Positions 17,133-25,667 of a stretch of DNA of 40,692 bases are shown here, piece by piece. The stretch covers positions 1 through 40,692 of the forward strand of contig CALGQU010000120.1 of NCBI GenBank assembly GCA_937959125.1, read 5' to 3'. A model generated the notes under the pieces. The model was given only the letters and a program-made list of their open reading frames with translations. It did not search any database and was not told where the DNA came from. Position 1 is the stretch's first letter; each line of letters starts with the position of its first letter. The stretch is from an uncultured Croceitalea sp. (lineage in GTDB: Bacteria; Bacteroidota; Bacteroidia; Flavobacteriales; Flavobacteriaceae). The position numbers were made by a program, and so were the translations under genes.

Positions 17133-17999
17133 CTATGCAGTAAGCCCGTTGCTTTTAAGATAGGCTTTAATTTTTGGTATACGGCTTTGCGCAATGGAGA
17201 GGCTGTTCCCATTCTTCATTAGTACCTTTGGGTCTTGGGAAAATACTATAGTATCGATTTCCATTTTGTTGACAATACAATTGCGGTGTATTCTCAAAAA
17301 ACCCCAATGGGTGAGTTCCTTCTCCATGGATTTCATGGATTTCCTTAGGTGATATGCCCCTTGTTTGGTATGAACACGAACGCAGTAATCGTCAGATTGT
17401 ACCCAGATAATTTCTGAAAACAGTACATTTTTCAGTTTTTTTCCAATGCGTATTTGAATGATTGGAGTAGTGTCCGCAAGGGCTTTTTTACGCAAATCTT
17501 GGTATTCTTCTTTTAAATCTGAAAGCGCGACAATCTTGGCATCCAGCAATTTCATATTGTTGATTAAGGCAACTAGAATGATTAATCCCAAGTAGGCGTT
17601 TACGAAGAGCGCGCTTTTTTGGTAAGCGAAAAATAAAAAGACTTCATAAAATTCAGCGAGGTTATTGCCATAGAACCATAGATTGAAGACACTTATCGCT
17701 ACTAAGGTCAGTAATAAGGTGCATAAGACCATGAAGAAATAACGGCTAAGCAGCGCAAACGAAAAGTTTCGTGAGGGGCGTTTTATAATATGCAAGGACA
17801 TGGGTACCGCTAGCATACCCCAGATGAACCAGCGTAGGACATGGGACTTTATGAGTTCCGTAATGGATACACCTTGATTGCCCGCAAGGTCAAAACGGGT
17901 CACGTAATAGTACTGTTGGCACGCCTCAAAAGTGATTAGGAGTATGAAATAGATTAGGGCAGCGATAAAAATTTTCACGTTGACTTTCACCTTTAGCAC
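17133..17999 (-). CDS. Membrane-bound LytTR-family transcriptional regulator
   Basis: Protein of 288 residues with four predicted membrane segments in the first 150 residues: about 10-26 (IFIAALIYFILLITFEA), 50-70, 83-108 (FFMVLCTLLLTLVAISV) and 130-150. A short helical linker (SDLKEEYQDLRKKALAD) leads to a LytTR DNA-binding domain at about 185-285, with IRIGKKLKNVLFSEIIWVQS, RKSMKSMEKEL and GFLRIHRNCIVNK. No receiver domain is present, so it may sense a membrane signal directly. This design is common in Bacteroidota. The gene order suggests that the exported protein at 16429-17013 is a target, which is not proven. Confidence 0.88.
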   Translation of the reverse strand: MLKVKVNVKIFIAALIYFILLITFEACQQYYYVTRFDLAGNQGVSITELIKSHVLRWFIWGMLAVPMSLHIIKRPSRNFSFALLSRYFFMVLCTLLLTLVAISVFNLWFYGNNLAEFYEVFLFFAYQKSALFVNAYLGLIILVALINNMKLLDAKIVALSDLKEEYQDLRKKALADTTPIIQIRIGKKLKNVLFSEIIWVQSDDYCVRVHTKQGAYHLRKSMKSMEKELTHWGFLRIHRNCIVNKMEIDTIVFSQDPKVLMKNGNSLSIAQSRIPKIKAYLKSNGLTA

Positions 18000-18110
18000 A
18001 TTTAAATATCATCTTCTAAGGTATTGAAACAAAATAAATCTTGACAGCCTACAATTGTTTAAACTAGGATTATTTAGGTATTTTTAAGGCTTTGTTGAAA
18101 TTGTATTCTA

Positions 18111-19016
18111 TTGAAATTAACAATCCTAGGCTGTTATTCGGCCACACCAAGAGCATTGACCAACCCCACTTCCCAAGTGTTGGAAATCAAAGGTAAAATG
18201 TTCCTGATAGATTGTGGGGAAGGCACCCAAGTACAGTTACGCAAGCAAAAAATCAAGTTTTCCAGGATCAGCCATATTTTTATTTCCCACCTGCACGGGG
18301 ACCATTTTTTTGGTTTGCCGGGTTTGGTATCCACCTTTCGGTTGTTAGGGCGGGAAAAGGAACTTCATATCCATGGTCCTAAGGGGATTAAAGAGGCCAT
18401 CACTTTGTTGCTGAAACTAGGGGATTCTTGGACCAATTACCCCCTTTATTTCCATGAATTGACTTCTAAGGAAACTGAGCTAGTATATGAAGACGAAAAA
18501 GTGACCGTTAGGACCATACCTTTAAAACATAGGGTCTACACCAATGGGTTCCTTTTCTCTGAAAAACTTGGGCAGCGGACGCTCAATATAGAAGCCGTCA
18601 CTAAGTACGGTATCGATAAAAGCGCGTTCAACAACATAAAGAACGGAAAGGATGCCGAGGCTTCTGATGGAAAAACCATTAAAAATGAAGAATTGACCTT
18701 TGATCCCCCAAAACCAAAGTCCTATGCGTTTTGTAGTGATACCATTTATTATGAAGCTATCGTACCCATAATTGCTGGAGTGGATACGCTGTATCACGAA
18801 TCCACTTTTTTGGATTCCGAGGAACGCCTCTGCCAAAAAACCAAACATACTACGGCAAAACAAGCCGCTACCATAGCTAAAATGGCCCAAGCAAAGCAAT
18901 TGATATTAGGTCATTACTCCACACGCTATAAATCCTTGGAGCTTTTTAGGGAAGAAGCTATAACGGTTTTTCCGAATGTAGAATTGGCCGAGGACGGAAA
19001 AGTATTTGACCTTTAA
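18111..19016 (+). CDS. rnz: Ribonuclease Z
   Basis: Metallo-beta-lactamase-fold endonuclease that trims tRNA 3' ends. The protein has 301 residues. The TTG start at 18111 gives MKLTILGCYSATPR, the conserved N-terminus; there is no usable ATG. The zinc motif is H60-L-H62-G-D64-H65 (SHLHGDHFFGLPG), with a further ligand His at 140 (LKHRVYTNG), Asp in FCSDTIYY and His in LGHYSTRY. The exosite insertion typical of bacterial RNase Z is present around residues 155-200. It is divergent from the LytTR regulator. Confidence 0.95.
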   Translation: MKLTILGCYSATPRALTNPTSQVLEIKGKMFLIDCGEGTQVQLRKQKIKFSRISHIFISHLHGDHFFGLPGLVSTFRLLGREKELHIHGPKGIKEAITLLLKLGDSWTNYPLYFHELTSKETELVYEDEKVTVRTIPLKHRVYTNGFLFSEKLGQRTLNIEAVTKYGIDKSAFNNIKNGKDAEASDGKTIKNEELTFDPPKPKSYAFCSDTIYYEAIVPIIAGVDTLYHESTFLDSEERLCQKTKHTTAKQAATIAKMAQAKQLILGHYSTRYKSLELFREEAITVFPNVELAEDGKVFDL

Positions 19017-19082
19017 TTTTGTTATCGGGTATTTCTACATCTGCTTTCTTTTCCGGAACTTTGTTATTCTACAGGGAAGGCT

Positions 19083-19730
19083 ATGCAAAACGATTTAAGT
19101 GACTACCGAAAATCTTATCAGAAGAGTGAATTGCTTGAAGGGGCAATAGATGATAATCCGCTACAACAATTTCAAAAGTGGTTTTATGAGCTAGAACAGA
19201 CAGCGGGTATGGAAGAACCCAATGCCATGACGGTATCCACTATTGGACTTGACGGTTTTCCCAAGAGTAGGGTGGTGCTTATGAAACGGTTCAATCAGGA
19301 AGGTTTTATTTTTTATACCAATTATGATAGCGAAAAGGGAAAGGCCATTGCCCAGAATGGAAACGTCTGTTTATCTTTTTTTTGGCCAGTTTTGGAAAGG
19401 CAGGTCATTATAAAAGGGATGGCGGTCAAAATCGCCCCAAATCTATCCGATGGTTACTTTGAGTCCAGGCCGAATGGAAGTAAATTGGGCGCTCTAGCTT
19501 CCAACCAAAGTGAAGTGGTCCCCAACAGGGAACGTTTGGAAACCCGTTTAAAACAACTGGAAGAAGAATATAAAGACAAAGAAATTCTACGACCCAAAAA
19601 TTGGGGAGGGTATTTAGTGAAACCGCAATCCATTGAGTTTTGGCAAGGAAGGCCCAATCGACTACATGATCGAATACGATATACCCTACAGGAAGATTAC
19701 AATTGGAAAATAGAACGCTTACAGCCCTAA
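19083..19730 (+). CDS. pdxH: Pyridoxamine/pyridoxine 5'-phosphate oxidase
   Basis: FMN-dependent oxidase making pyridoxal 5'-phosphate, with 215 residues. Motifs are LLEGAIDDNPLQQFQKWF at the N-terminus, the FMN-binding SRVVLMKRF and FYTNYDSEKGKAI, FFWPVLERQV, the signature YFESRPNGSKLGALASNQS and the C-terminal PQSIEFWQGRPNRLHDR. A TAATTTTG sequence at 19014-19021 spans the rnz stop and could be a -7 element, although its -33 region is poor. The SixA-type gene follows after six bases. Confidence 0.97.
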   Translation: MQNDLSDYRKSYQKSELLEGAIDDNPLQQFQKWFYELEQTAGMEEPNAMTVSTIGLDGFPKSRVVLMKRFNQEGFIFYTNYDSEKGKAIAQNGNVCLSFFWPVLERQVIIKGMAVKIAPNLSDGYFESRPNGSKLGALASNQSEVVPNRERLETRLKQLEEEYKDKEILRPKNWGGYLVKPQSIEFWQGRPNRLHDRIRYTLQEDYNWKIERLQP

Positions 19731-19736
19731 GGACTT

Positions 19737-20222
19737 ATGAAGACGATACTATTTGTAAGACACGGTAAATCCTCTTGGGACTATGATGTCAACGATAAGG
19801 ACAGACCTTTAAAAGAAAGGGGTATTGAAGATGCCCATAGGGTTTCCGGAGCGTTAAAAAAATTAAACCATACGATTGATTTTATATACTCCAGCCCTTC
19901 CAACAGGGCATTGCATACGGCCGTGATTTTTTCACGAAATTTGGAGCATGATTTAAAGCTATTCAAGATAGACAACGCCTTATATGATTTCTCTGGGGAG
20001 CAAGTCTTACATTTTTTAAAGAACCTGAACGAAGCTTTTGAAACCGTTATGGTTTTTGGTCATAATTATGCGTTTACATCGCTTGTAAATACGCTGGGAG
20101 ATACCTATATTGAGAACGTTCCCACGGCAGGCTTAACAAGCATACAATTCGCTGTAAACCAATGGAAAGATATTGCCAAAGGCGGGAGGACAACAACCAT
20201 TTTTCCAAGAGACCTAAGATAA
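19737..20222 (+). CDS. SixA-type histidine phosphatase
   Basis: Histidine phosphatase superfamily, 161 residues. The catalytic R8-H9-G10 (FVRHGKSSWD), Arg57 (SSPSNRALHTA) and His109 (VFGHNYAF) are all present. SixA proteins dephosphorylate phosphohistidine in phosphorelay or phosphotransfer proteins, but the true substrate here is not known. It is separated from ppk1 by only two bases, an arrangement seen widely in flavobacteria, which suggests a link with phosphate or polyphosphate physiology. Confidence 0.88.
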   Translation: MKTILFVRHGKSSWDYDVNDKDRPLKERGIEDAHRVSGALKKLNHTIDFIYSSPSNRALHTAVIFSRNLEHDLKLFKIDNALYDFSGEQVLHFLKNLNEAFETVMVFGHNYAFTSLVNTLGDTYIENVPTAGLTSIQFAVNQWKDIAKGGRTTTIFPRDLR

Positions 20223-20224
20223 TA

Positions 20225-22288
20225 ATGACAAGACCCAATAACGAATATATCAATAGGGAGATCAGTTGGCTCCATTTTAATGATCGTGTGCTACAAGAAA
20301 GCGCGGATAAGGACGTGCCACTTATTGAACGACTCCGGTTTTTAGGGATTTTCAGTAACAATCTGGACGAGTTTTTTAAAGTTCGCTACGCAACGGTAAA
20401 GCGTATCGTAGATGCGGGGAAATCCGGAAAAAGCGTACTTGGTGGGGAAAAAGCGAAGGATCTGTTGGAGGAAATCACTAAAAATGTCATCCAGCTGCAA
20501 GCCAAAAGTGGACGCATATTGGAATCCATACAACGGGAACTTGCTACGGAACAGATTTTTATTATTGACGAAACCCAAGTAGAGCCACATCAAGAGGCCT
20601 TTGTTAGGGATTACTTTTCAAGGAAGGTCAACCCAGAATTACTCACTATCATTTTAAACAATCTTCATGAATTTCCCACCTTAAAGGATACGGCAGCCTA
20701 TTTGGCCGTCAAACTATTGCTAAAGGGAAATGAAATAGACCGTAACCAATATGCGCTGATAGAGATTCCTAAACGCTTGAATCGATTTGTTGTCCTTCCA
20801 GAAGAAGATGGTAAGAATTACATCATGATGGTTGATGATGTTATCCGGTACTGTATGGGACAAATTTTCACCATGTTCGATTTTCAGGATGTTTCTGCCC
20901 ATATGATCAAAATCACGAGGGATGCAGAGTTGGATATGGACAATGATTTGAGTAAAAGTTTTATCGATAAAATTTCATCAAGTGTAGAACACAGAAAAAT
21001 TAGTGATCCCGTACGCTTTGTATATGACAAGAGCATAAAAATGGACACGCTAAGATTTCTAAAGGAAAAGATGAATATAGAGGAAACAGATAGTGTTATC
21101 CCGGGCGGTAAATACCACAACCGTAGGGATTACATGGGTTTTCCAAGTCTTGGTAGGTCAGACCTACAGTACAAAAAAATAAAACCACTACCGGTCAAGG
21201 ACTTTCATTTAGAAGGCAGTATCCTAGGACAAATAGCTGTAAGGGACTACCTTATTTACACCCCGTATCAAAGTTATTCCTATGTTATCAATTTTTTAAA
21301 GGAAGCGGCATTAGATCCACAAGTAAAGCGGATTAAGCTTACCGTTTACAGACTGGCCAATAACTCCCAAGTAGCAGCGGCATTGATCAATGCCGCAAAA
21401 AATGGTAAGGAAGTAACGGTGCAGATAGAGCTACAGGCACGTTTTGATGAGCAGGCCAATATTAAGTATGCCAATATTTTTCAAGAAGAAGGTATTCGAC
21501 TGATTTTTGGTATCCCAGGACTTAAGGTGCATACCAAAGTATGTTTTGTAGAACGTGAGGAAGGTGATCAGTTAAAACGGTATGGCTTTATAAGTACAGG
21601 TAATTTTAACGAGTCTACAGCCAAAATATATACGGATTACACCCTATTTACAGCACATGATGGTATTCTAAAGGAAGTGAACAAAGTATTTGACTTTTTT
21701 GATGTTCCCTACAAAATAAACAAATACAAGCATCTTATCGTTTCTCCCCATTATACCAAGAACGTTTTTATAAAACTTATTGATGCAGAAATCGCCAATG
21801 CCAAAGCGGGTAAGGAAGCGTATGTAAAAATTAAGATGAACAGTTTTACCTCCTATAAAATGGTGGACAAACTGTATGAAGCCAGTAGGGCCGGGGTAAA
21901 AGTACAGATGATCATACGGGGTATCTGTTGCTTGATTCCCGGTGTGGAAGGTATGAGTGAGAATATAGAGGCCATTAGTGTGGTGGATAAATTTCTAGAA
22001 CATCCAAGGGTCTTTATTTTTGGTAATGATGGAAATCCAAAAGTGTATATCTCTTCTGCCGATTGGATGACGCGTAACCTGGACTATAGGGTTGAGGTAG
22101 GATGCCCCATGTACGACGAAGAGGTAAGACAAGAATTGTTGGACACCTTTGAAATTTCTTGGAAAGACAACATAAAAGCAAGGGTGTTTTCAGATGAACA
22201 TGATAACGCCTACAAGGACGATGACCAACCTAAAGTAAGGTCGCAATACGCCATCTACGAGTATTACAGAAGAAAATTGGACGGCTAG
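20225..22288 (+). CDS. ppk1: Polyphosphate kinase 1
   Basis: Reversible ATP-polyphosphate phosphotransferase with 687 residues from the ATG at 20225 (MTRPNNEYINREISWLHFN). A start at 20162 would overlap the upstream gene by 61 bases and add 21 unconserved residues. The N-terminal domain has SWLHFNDRVLQES and LRFLGIFSNNLDEFFKVR. The two phospholipase-D-like catalytic halves carry His436 in KVHTKV (the autophosphorylated His in E. coli PPK1) and His593 in FLEHPRVFIFGN. RGICCLIPG and the final NLDYRVEVGCPMYD are typical. No ppx gene follows; the next gene is on the opposite strand. Confidence 0.96.
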   Translation: MTRPNNEYINREISWLHFNDRVLQESADKDVPLIERLRFLGIFSNNLDEFFKVRYATVKRIVDAGKSGKSVLGGEKAKDLLEEITKNVIQLQAKSGRILESIQRELATEQIFIIDETQVEPHQEAFVRDYFSRKVNPELLTIILNNLHEFPTLKDTAAYLAVKLLLKGNEIDRNQYALIEIPKRLNRFVVLPEEDGKNYIMMVDDVIRYCMGQIFTMFDFQDVSAHMIKITRDAELDMDNDLSKSFIDKISSSVEHRKISDPVRFVYDKSIKMDTLRFLKEKMNIEETDSVIPGGKYHNRRDYMGFPSLGRSDLQYKKIKPLPVKDFHLEGSILGQIAVRDYLIYTPYQSYSYVINFLKEAALDPQVKRIKLTVYRLANNSQVAAALINAAKNGKEVTVQIELQARFDEQANIKYANIFQEEGIRLIFGIPGLKVHTKVCFVEREEGDQLKRYGFISTGNFNESTAKIYTDYTLFTAHDGILKEVNKVFDFFDVPYKINKYKHLIVSPHYTKNVFIKLIDAEIANAKAGKEAYVKIKMNSFTSYKMVDKLYEASRAGVKVQMIIRGICCLIPGVEGMSENIEAISVVDKFLEHPRVFIFGNDGNPKVYISSADWMTRNLDYRVEVGCPMYDEEVRQELLDTFEISWKDNIKARVFSDEHDNAYKDDDQPKVRSQYAIYEYYRRKLDG

Positions 22289-22290
22289 TA

Positions 22291-22872
22291 TTAGCCGTGT
22301 ATGGTTTCTTTTTTACCTAAATCCTTCATGATTTGCGCTTCATAGTCCAATAGCTCCTGCCATTTTTGATCAACAATTTCCCGCTCCCCATATTTACGGG
22401 CAAACTGTAAAAACATGATATAATGGTTGGCTTCGCTCACCATTAATTTACGGTAAAATTCCGCAAGTTCCTTATCGGCAATATTTTCCGACAATAGCCG
22501 AAAGCGTTCACAGCTTCTCGCCTCGATCAAGGCCGCATACAAAAGTCTATGGACCAAATGCGTATCCCTGCTCCCGCCCTTGGGGAAAAATTTTAGGAGA
22601 TGCAATACGTATTCATCCTTGCGTTCCCTACCTAGGGTCCAACCCCTTTTAAGGATGTTATCATGAACCATATTAAAATGGCCCATTTCTTCGCGTGCCA
22701 AGGCCGTCATCTCTTTCACCAAGTCCGATTTTTCCGGAAACCCAATAATCAGGGATATGGCAGTACTGGCCGCTTTCTGCTCACAGTACGCATGATCGGT
22801 CAAGATCTCTTCAATATTCTTTTCAACGATATTGACCCATCTAGGATCTGTGGGTAGTTTTAAACCAAGCAT
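22291..22872 (-). CDS. miaE: tRNA-(ms2io6A)-hydroxylase (MiaE)
   Basis: Non-haem diiron oxygenase that hydroxylates the isopentenyl group of ms2i6A37 in tRNA. The start at 22872 (MLGLKLPTDPRWVNI) gives 193 residues, as in bacterial MiaE; a start at 22968 would add 32 residues not typical of the family. Ferritin-like iron-ligand helices are visible: HAYCEQKAA, AREEMGHFNMVH, EARSCERFRLLS and SEANHYIMF. It converges on ppk1 with a two-base gap and diverges from the ebo operon. Confidence 0.9.
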   Translation of the reverse strand: MLGLKLPTDPRWVNIVEKNIEEILTDHAYCEQKAASTAISLIIGFPEKSDLVKEMTALAREEMGHFNMVHDNILKRGWTLGRERKDEYVLHLLKFFPKGGSRDTHLVHRLLYAALIEARSCERFRLLSENIADKELAEFYRKLMVSEANHYIMFLQFARKYGEREIVDQKWQELLDYEAQIMKDLGKKETIHG

Positions 22873-22944
22873 AGTTGCAGTATTTGACGGTGGTAAAGAT
22901 ATTAAGTATTGCGGTAAAATATAATAATCCAACCATCTGATAGT

Positions 22945-22952
22945 TATCTTTG
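22945..22952 (+). promoter_or_regulatory. -7 element of the ebo operon promoter
   Basis: TATCTTTG is an exact match to TAnnTTTG, 39 bases before the eboA ATG. No good -33 TTG at 19 bases is present. It is the best promoter candidate in the 119-base gap between miaE and eboA. Confidence 0.5.
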
Positions 22953-22991
22953 TTACGGAAAATAACATACCTTAATGCCATAGGCTAAAAA

Positions 22992-23846
22992 ATGCAAAAG
23001 GATTCTTGGAAATACTTGGCTCCAATTCTTGAATTACGTTCAGAAAAATTGGCTTATCAATGGCTTAAGGAGCGTTTGGACCTGATTTTGGAAAAATCTT
23101 CCGCTAGGGAATTGTATTTGACATATAGTCTATGCACAACAAAGTTTTCCGGCACTGCTTTGGAGGATATCAAATTAAGCGATGCCGCCTTAAAAAGCTA
23201 TTTGATAGAAAAAAGAGCCTCTTTGTTGGCTATGGCAAGAATTTATCTTTTAGGTAAAGTGCTTGCTACCAATGGAAATGTCTTTAAGGAGAAAGTCCAG
23301 AATTTAATCCAGATTGCGGACACAGGTGAATTGGAGACTTTTTTAAAGTTTCTAATGCTACTTCCTAATCCAGAAGATTATCTTTTTGCCGGGGTAGAGG
23401 CCTTGCGCACCAATATTGCTACCGTTTTTGATGCCATCGCTTTAAAAAACCCATACCCAGCGGCCTATTTTAACGATCAACAATGGAACCAAATGTACCT
23501 TAAAGCGGCTTTCATGCAACGGAATTTAGGGGATATTGAAGCTATAGATGAACGTGCGAACAAAGAATTGACAAGAATTATATCAGACTATGCCCATGAG
23601 CGTTGGGCAGCCTCCAGAACCATAGATCCGGACTTCTGGCGTCCCGTATCCAATTTTTTGGAAGGTGCTTTGGTGAATGACATAAAGCGCCTATTGTTAA
23701 GTGAAGATCCTATTGAGGTCAAAGCGGGAACCTTGGTATGTTGGCACTCCAAACTAGCTGTAGCCAAAGAATTGCTAGAACTCAAGCCAGAATTTATAGA
23801 TGCCGTTAAGACAGGAACCTTAACGTGGAAAAACCTTAAAAATTAA
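22992..23846 (+). CDS. eboA: EboA family protein (first gene of ebo operon)
   Basis: Protein of 284 residues, apparently all-helical and soluble, with no signal peptide or membrane segment. It matches EboA by sequence character (SARELYLTYSLCTTKFSG, HERWAASRTIDPDFWRPVS) and by being the first gene of the ebo set. Its biochemical role is unknown; database names such as 'metabolite traffic protein' come from the link of ebo clusters to export of the scytonemin precursor in cyanobacteria. The stop is one base before the eboB start. The ATG follows a TAnnTTTG box by 39 bases. Confidence 0.85.
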   Translation: MQKDSWKYLAPILELRSEKLAYQWLKERLDLILEKSSARELYLTYSLCTTKFSGTALEDIKLSDAALKSYLIEKRASLLAMARIYLLGKVLATNGNVFKEKVQNLIQIADTGELETFLKFLMLLPNPEDYLFAGVEALRTNIATVFDAIALKNPYPAAYFNDQQWNQMYLKAAFMQRNLGDIEAIDERANKELTRIISDYAHERWAASRTIDPDFWRPVSNFLEGALVNDIKRLLLSEDPIEVKAGTLVCWHSKLAVAKELLELKPEFIDAVKTGTLTWKNLKN

Positions 23847-23847
23847 T

Positions 23848-24756
23848 ATGGAAGAAAAGTTACAATTTATAGATCCTCACGTACATATGACCTCTAGGAC
23901 CACCGATGACTATGAGGCCATGGCACAAGCCGGTGTGGTCGCTGTTATAGAACCTTCATTTTGGTTAGGACAGCCAAGGACACAGGTAGGTTCGTTTCAA
24001 GATTACTTTAGTAGTTTGGTGGGTTGGGAACCCTTTAGGGCCAGTCAATTTGGTATAAAACATTATTGTACCATTGGTTTAAATTCCAAAGAGGCCAACA
24101 ATGAAGCCCTGGCAGAACAGGTTATGGAGCTTTTACCTTTGTATTTACATAAAGAAAACGTGGTTGCCGTTGGTGAGATCGGGTATGATGATCAAACCCC
24201 TGCTGAGGATAAGTATTTTAGGGAACAATTGGAGTTGGCCAAGGCTTTTAATATGATGGTACAGGTACATACACCACATCGCGATAAAAAAGCGGGTACT
24301 ATTAGAAGTATGGAAGTCTGCTTGGAACACGGTCTGGATCCCAGTATGGTGGTAATCGACCATAATAATGAGGAGACGGTCAAAGATGTGCTGGATAGGG
24401 GTTTTATAGCCGCTTTTACTATATACCCAAAAACAAAAATGGGGAATGAACGTATGGCAGAAGTGGTCAAGAAATTTGGGAGTACCAACATCATTGTAGA
24501 TAGTTCTGCGGATTGGGGTGTTAGTGACCCTCTGGCTGTCCCAAAAACAGCAGGTTTAATGCTTAGAAGGGGTATTGCAAAAGAAGACGTTGTCAAAACC
24601 TGTTATCAAAATGCTTTGGATACCTTTGGAAAGTCGGGAAAAATGAAGGAAGAACATTGGAACAATGCCAAAGGAATAGACCAAAGGGAACTTTTCAATG
24701 AGAATAGTGTATTACGGGGACAAGAACCTAAAGTAGACAATGACAAAATTGTTTAA
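23848..24756 (+). CDS. eboB: EboB: TatD-family metal-dependent hydrolase of the ebo operon
   Basis: TIM-barrel amidohydrolase-like protein of 302 residues. All TatD metal ligands are visible: His11 and His13 (DPHVHM), Glu110 (VAVGEIGYDD), His141 (QVHTPHRD), His172 (VIDHNNEE) and Asp218 (IVDSSADWG). It should therefore be an active metallohydrolase, but the substrate is unknown; nuclease activity of generic TatD proteins should not be assumed. The stop overlaps the eboC start by one base (TAATG). Confidence 0.88.
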   Translation: MEEKLQFIDPHVHMTSRTTDDYEAMAQAGVVAVIEPSFWLGQPRTQVGSFQDYFSSLVGWEPFRASQFGIKHYCTIGLNSKEANNEALAEQVMELLPLYLHKENVVAVGEIGYDDQTPAEDKYFREQLELAKAFNMMVQVHTPHRDKKAGTIRSMEVCLEHGLDPSMVVIDHNNEETVKDVLDRGFIAAFTIYPKTKMGNERMAEVVKKFGSTNIIVDSSADWGVSDPLAVPKTAGLMLRRGIAKEDVVKTCYQNALDTFGKSGKMKEEHWNNAKGIDQRELFNENSVLRGQEPKVDNDKIV

Positions 24757-25658
24757 TGCAAAAAAAGCTTAAGGGATACTTGCAGTTATGCAGACCTGCC
24801 AATTTGCCTACGGCGGCTGCAGATGTTTTGGCAGGTCTGGCAATTGCCGGTATTAGTACTTCACGTGCGGTTTTTTGGGATGTTGATTTCAAGTTTTCCT
24901 TGGACGTCGTATTACTGGTACTCGCATCCGTATTGCTATATGCGGGAGGGGTAGTGATGAACGATGTTTTTGATGTTGCCATTGATACCACGGAGCGACC
25001 GGAACGTCCCATTCCTAGCGGTGTTGTTCCGTTGAGCCATGCCAAGTTTTTTGGTTTGCTACTTTTGGTTTTAGGAATTTTGGGAGCCTATGCTGTGAAC
25101 AATTACACGGGTATAACGGCTGGGCTACTCGCTCTGGCCATTTTATCATACGACAAATACGCAAAACACCATAGCTTTTTTGGACCCTTGAATATGGGGA
25201 TCTGTAGAGGAATCAACCTACTTTTAGGAATTGCCTACCTTCAAAGTTGGGAGCAATGGCCGTATTGTCTGGTTCCCATTATCTTTATATTCGCTATTAC
25301 CATGATCAGTCAAGGTGAAGTACATGGAAAGAATAAGGGCAACATTCTATTGGCGGGGATTTTATATGTATTTGTTGTTTTTTACGTTAGTTTAATGAAC
25401 CAACAAACGGCGATGCCTTTTTTGTATCAATTGCCATTTTTAGTTTTGTTCGCTGGAATGGTGCTTTTGCCCCTTTACAGGGCATATAAAGACAACGTTC
25501 CGCTGAACATTAAAAAAGCGGTAAAGGCAGGGGTAATCTCCATAGTGGTTTTAGATGCGGCAATGGCGGTCGCACATGTAAATTTAGGCTATGCATTGGG
25601 TATACTATTATTTTTACCTTTATCCATTGCGTTAGCCAAGATTTTTGCGGTAACTTAA
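24756..25658 (+). CDS. eboC: EboC: UbiA-like prenyltransferase of the ebo operon
   Basis: Integral membrane protein of 300 residues with about eight or nine hydrophobic segments. It opens YLQLCRPANLPTAAADV, as in UbiA enzymes, and the first Asp-rich motif is complete (NDVFDVAIDTTERPERP, the Mg-diphosphate site). The second motif region reads LSYDKYAKHH, that is DxxxK where many UbiA enzymes have DxxxD. UbiA enzymes attach prenyl or polyisoprenyl groups to small acceptors at the membrane; the acceptor here is unknown. It is the only clear membrane component of the six ebo genes. Confidence 0.88.
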   Translation: MQKKLKGYLQLCRPANLPTAAADVLAGLAIAGISTSRAVFWDVDFKFSLDVVLLVLASVLLYAGGVVMNDVFDVAIDTTERPERPIPSGVVPLSHAKFFGLLLLVLGILGAYAVNNYTGITAGLLALAILSYDKYAKHHSFFGPLNMGICRGINLLLGIAYLQSWEQWPYCLVPIIFIFAITMISQGEVHGKNKGNILLAGILYVFVVFYVSLMNQQTAMPFLYQLPFLVLFAGMVLLPLYRAYKDNVPLNIKKAVKAGVISIVVLDAAMAVAHVNLGYALGILLFLPLSIALAKIFAVT

Positions 25659-25667
25659 TCAATATGT

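Noticed and set aside
20162-20224. Earlier ATG for ppk1
   Set aside because: It overlaps the SixA-type gene in another frame and adds unconserved residues before MTRPNNEYINREISW.
22873-22968. Earlier ATG for miaE
   Set aside because: The 32 extra residues are outside the family and would use up most of the gap to eboA; the start MLGLKLPTDPRW at 22872 fits MiaE.
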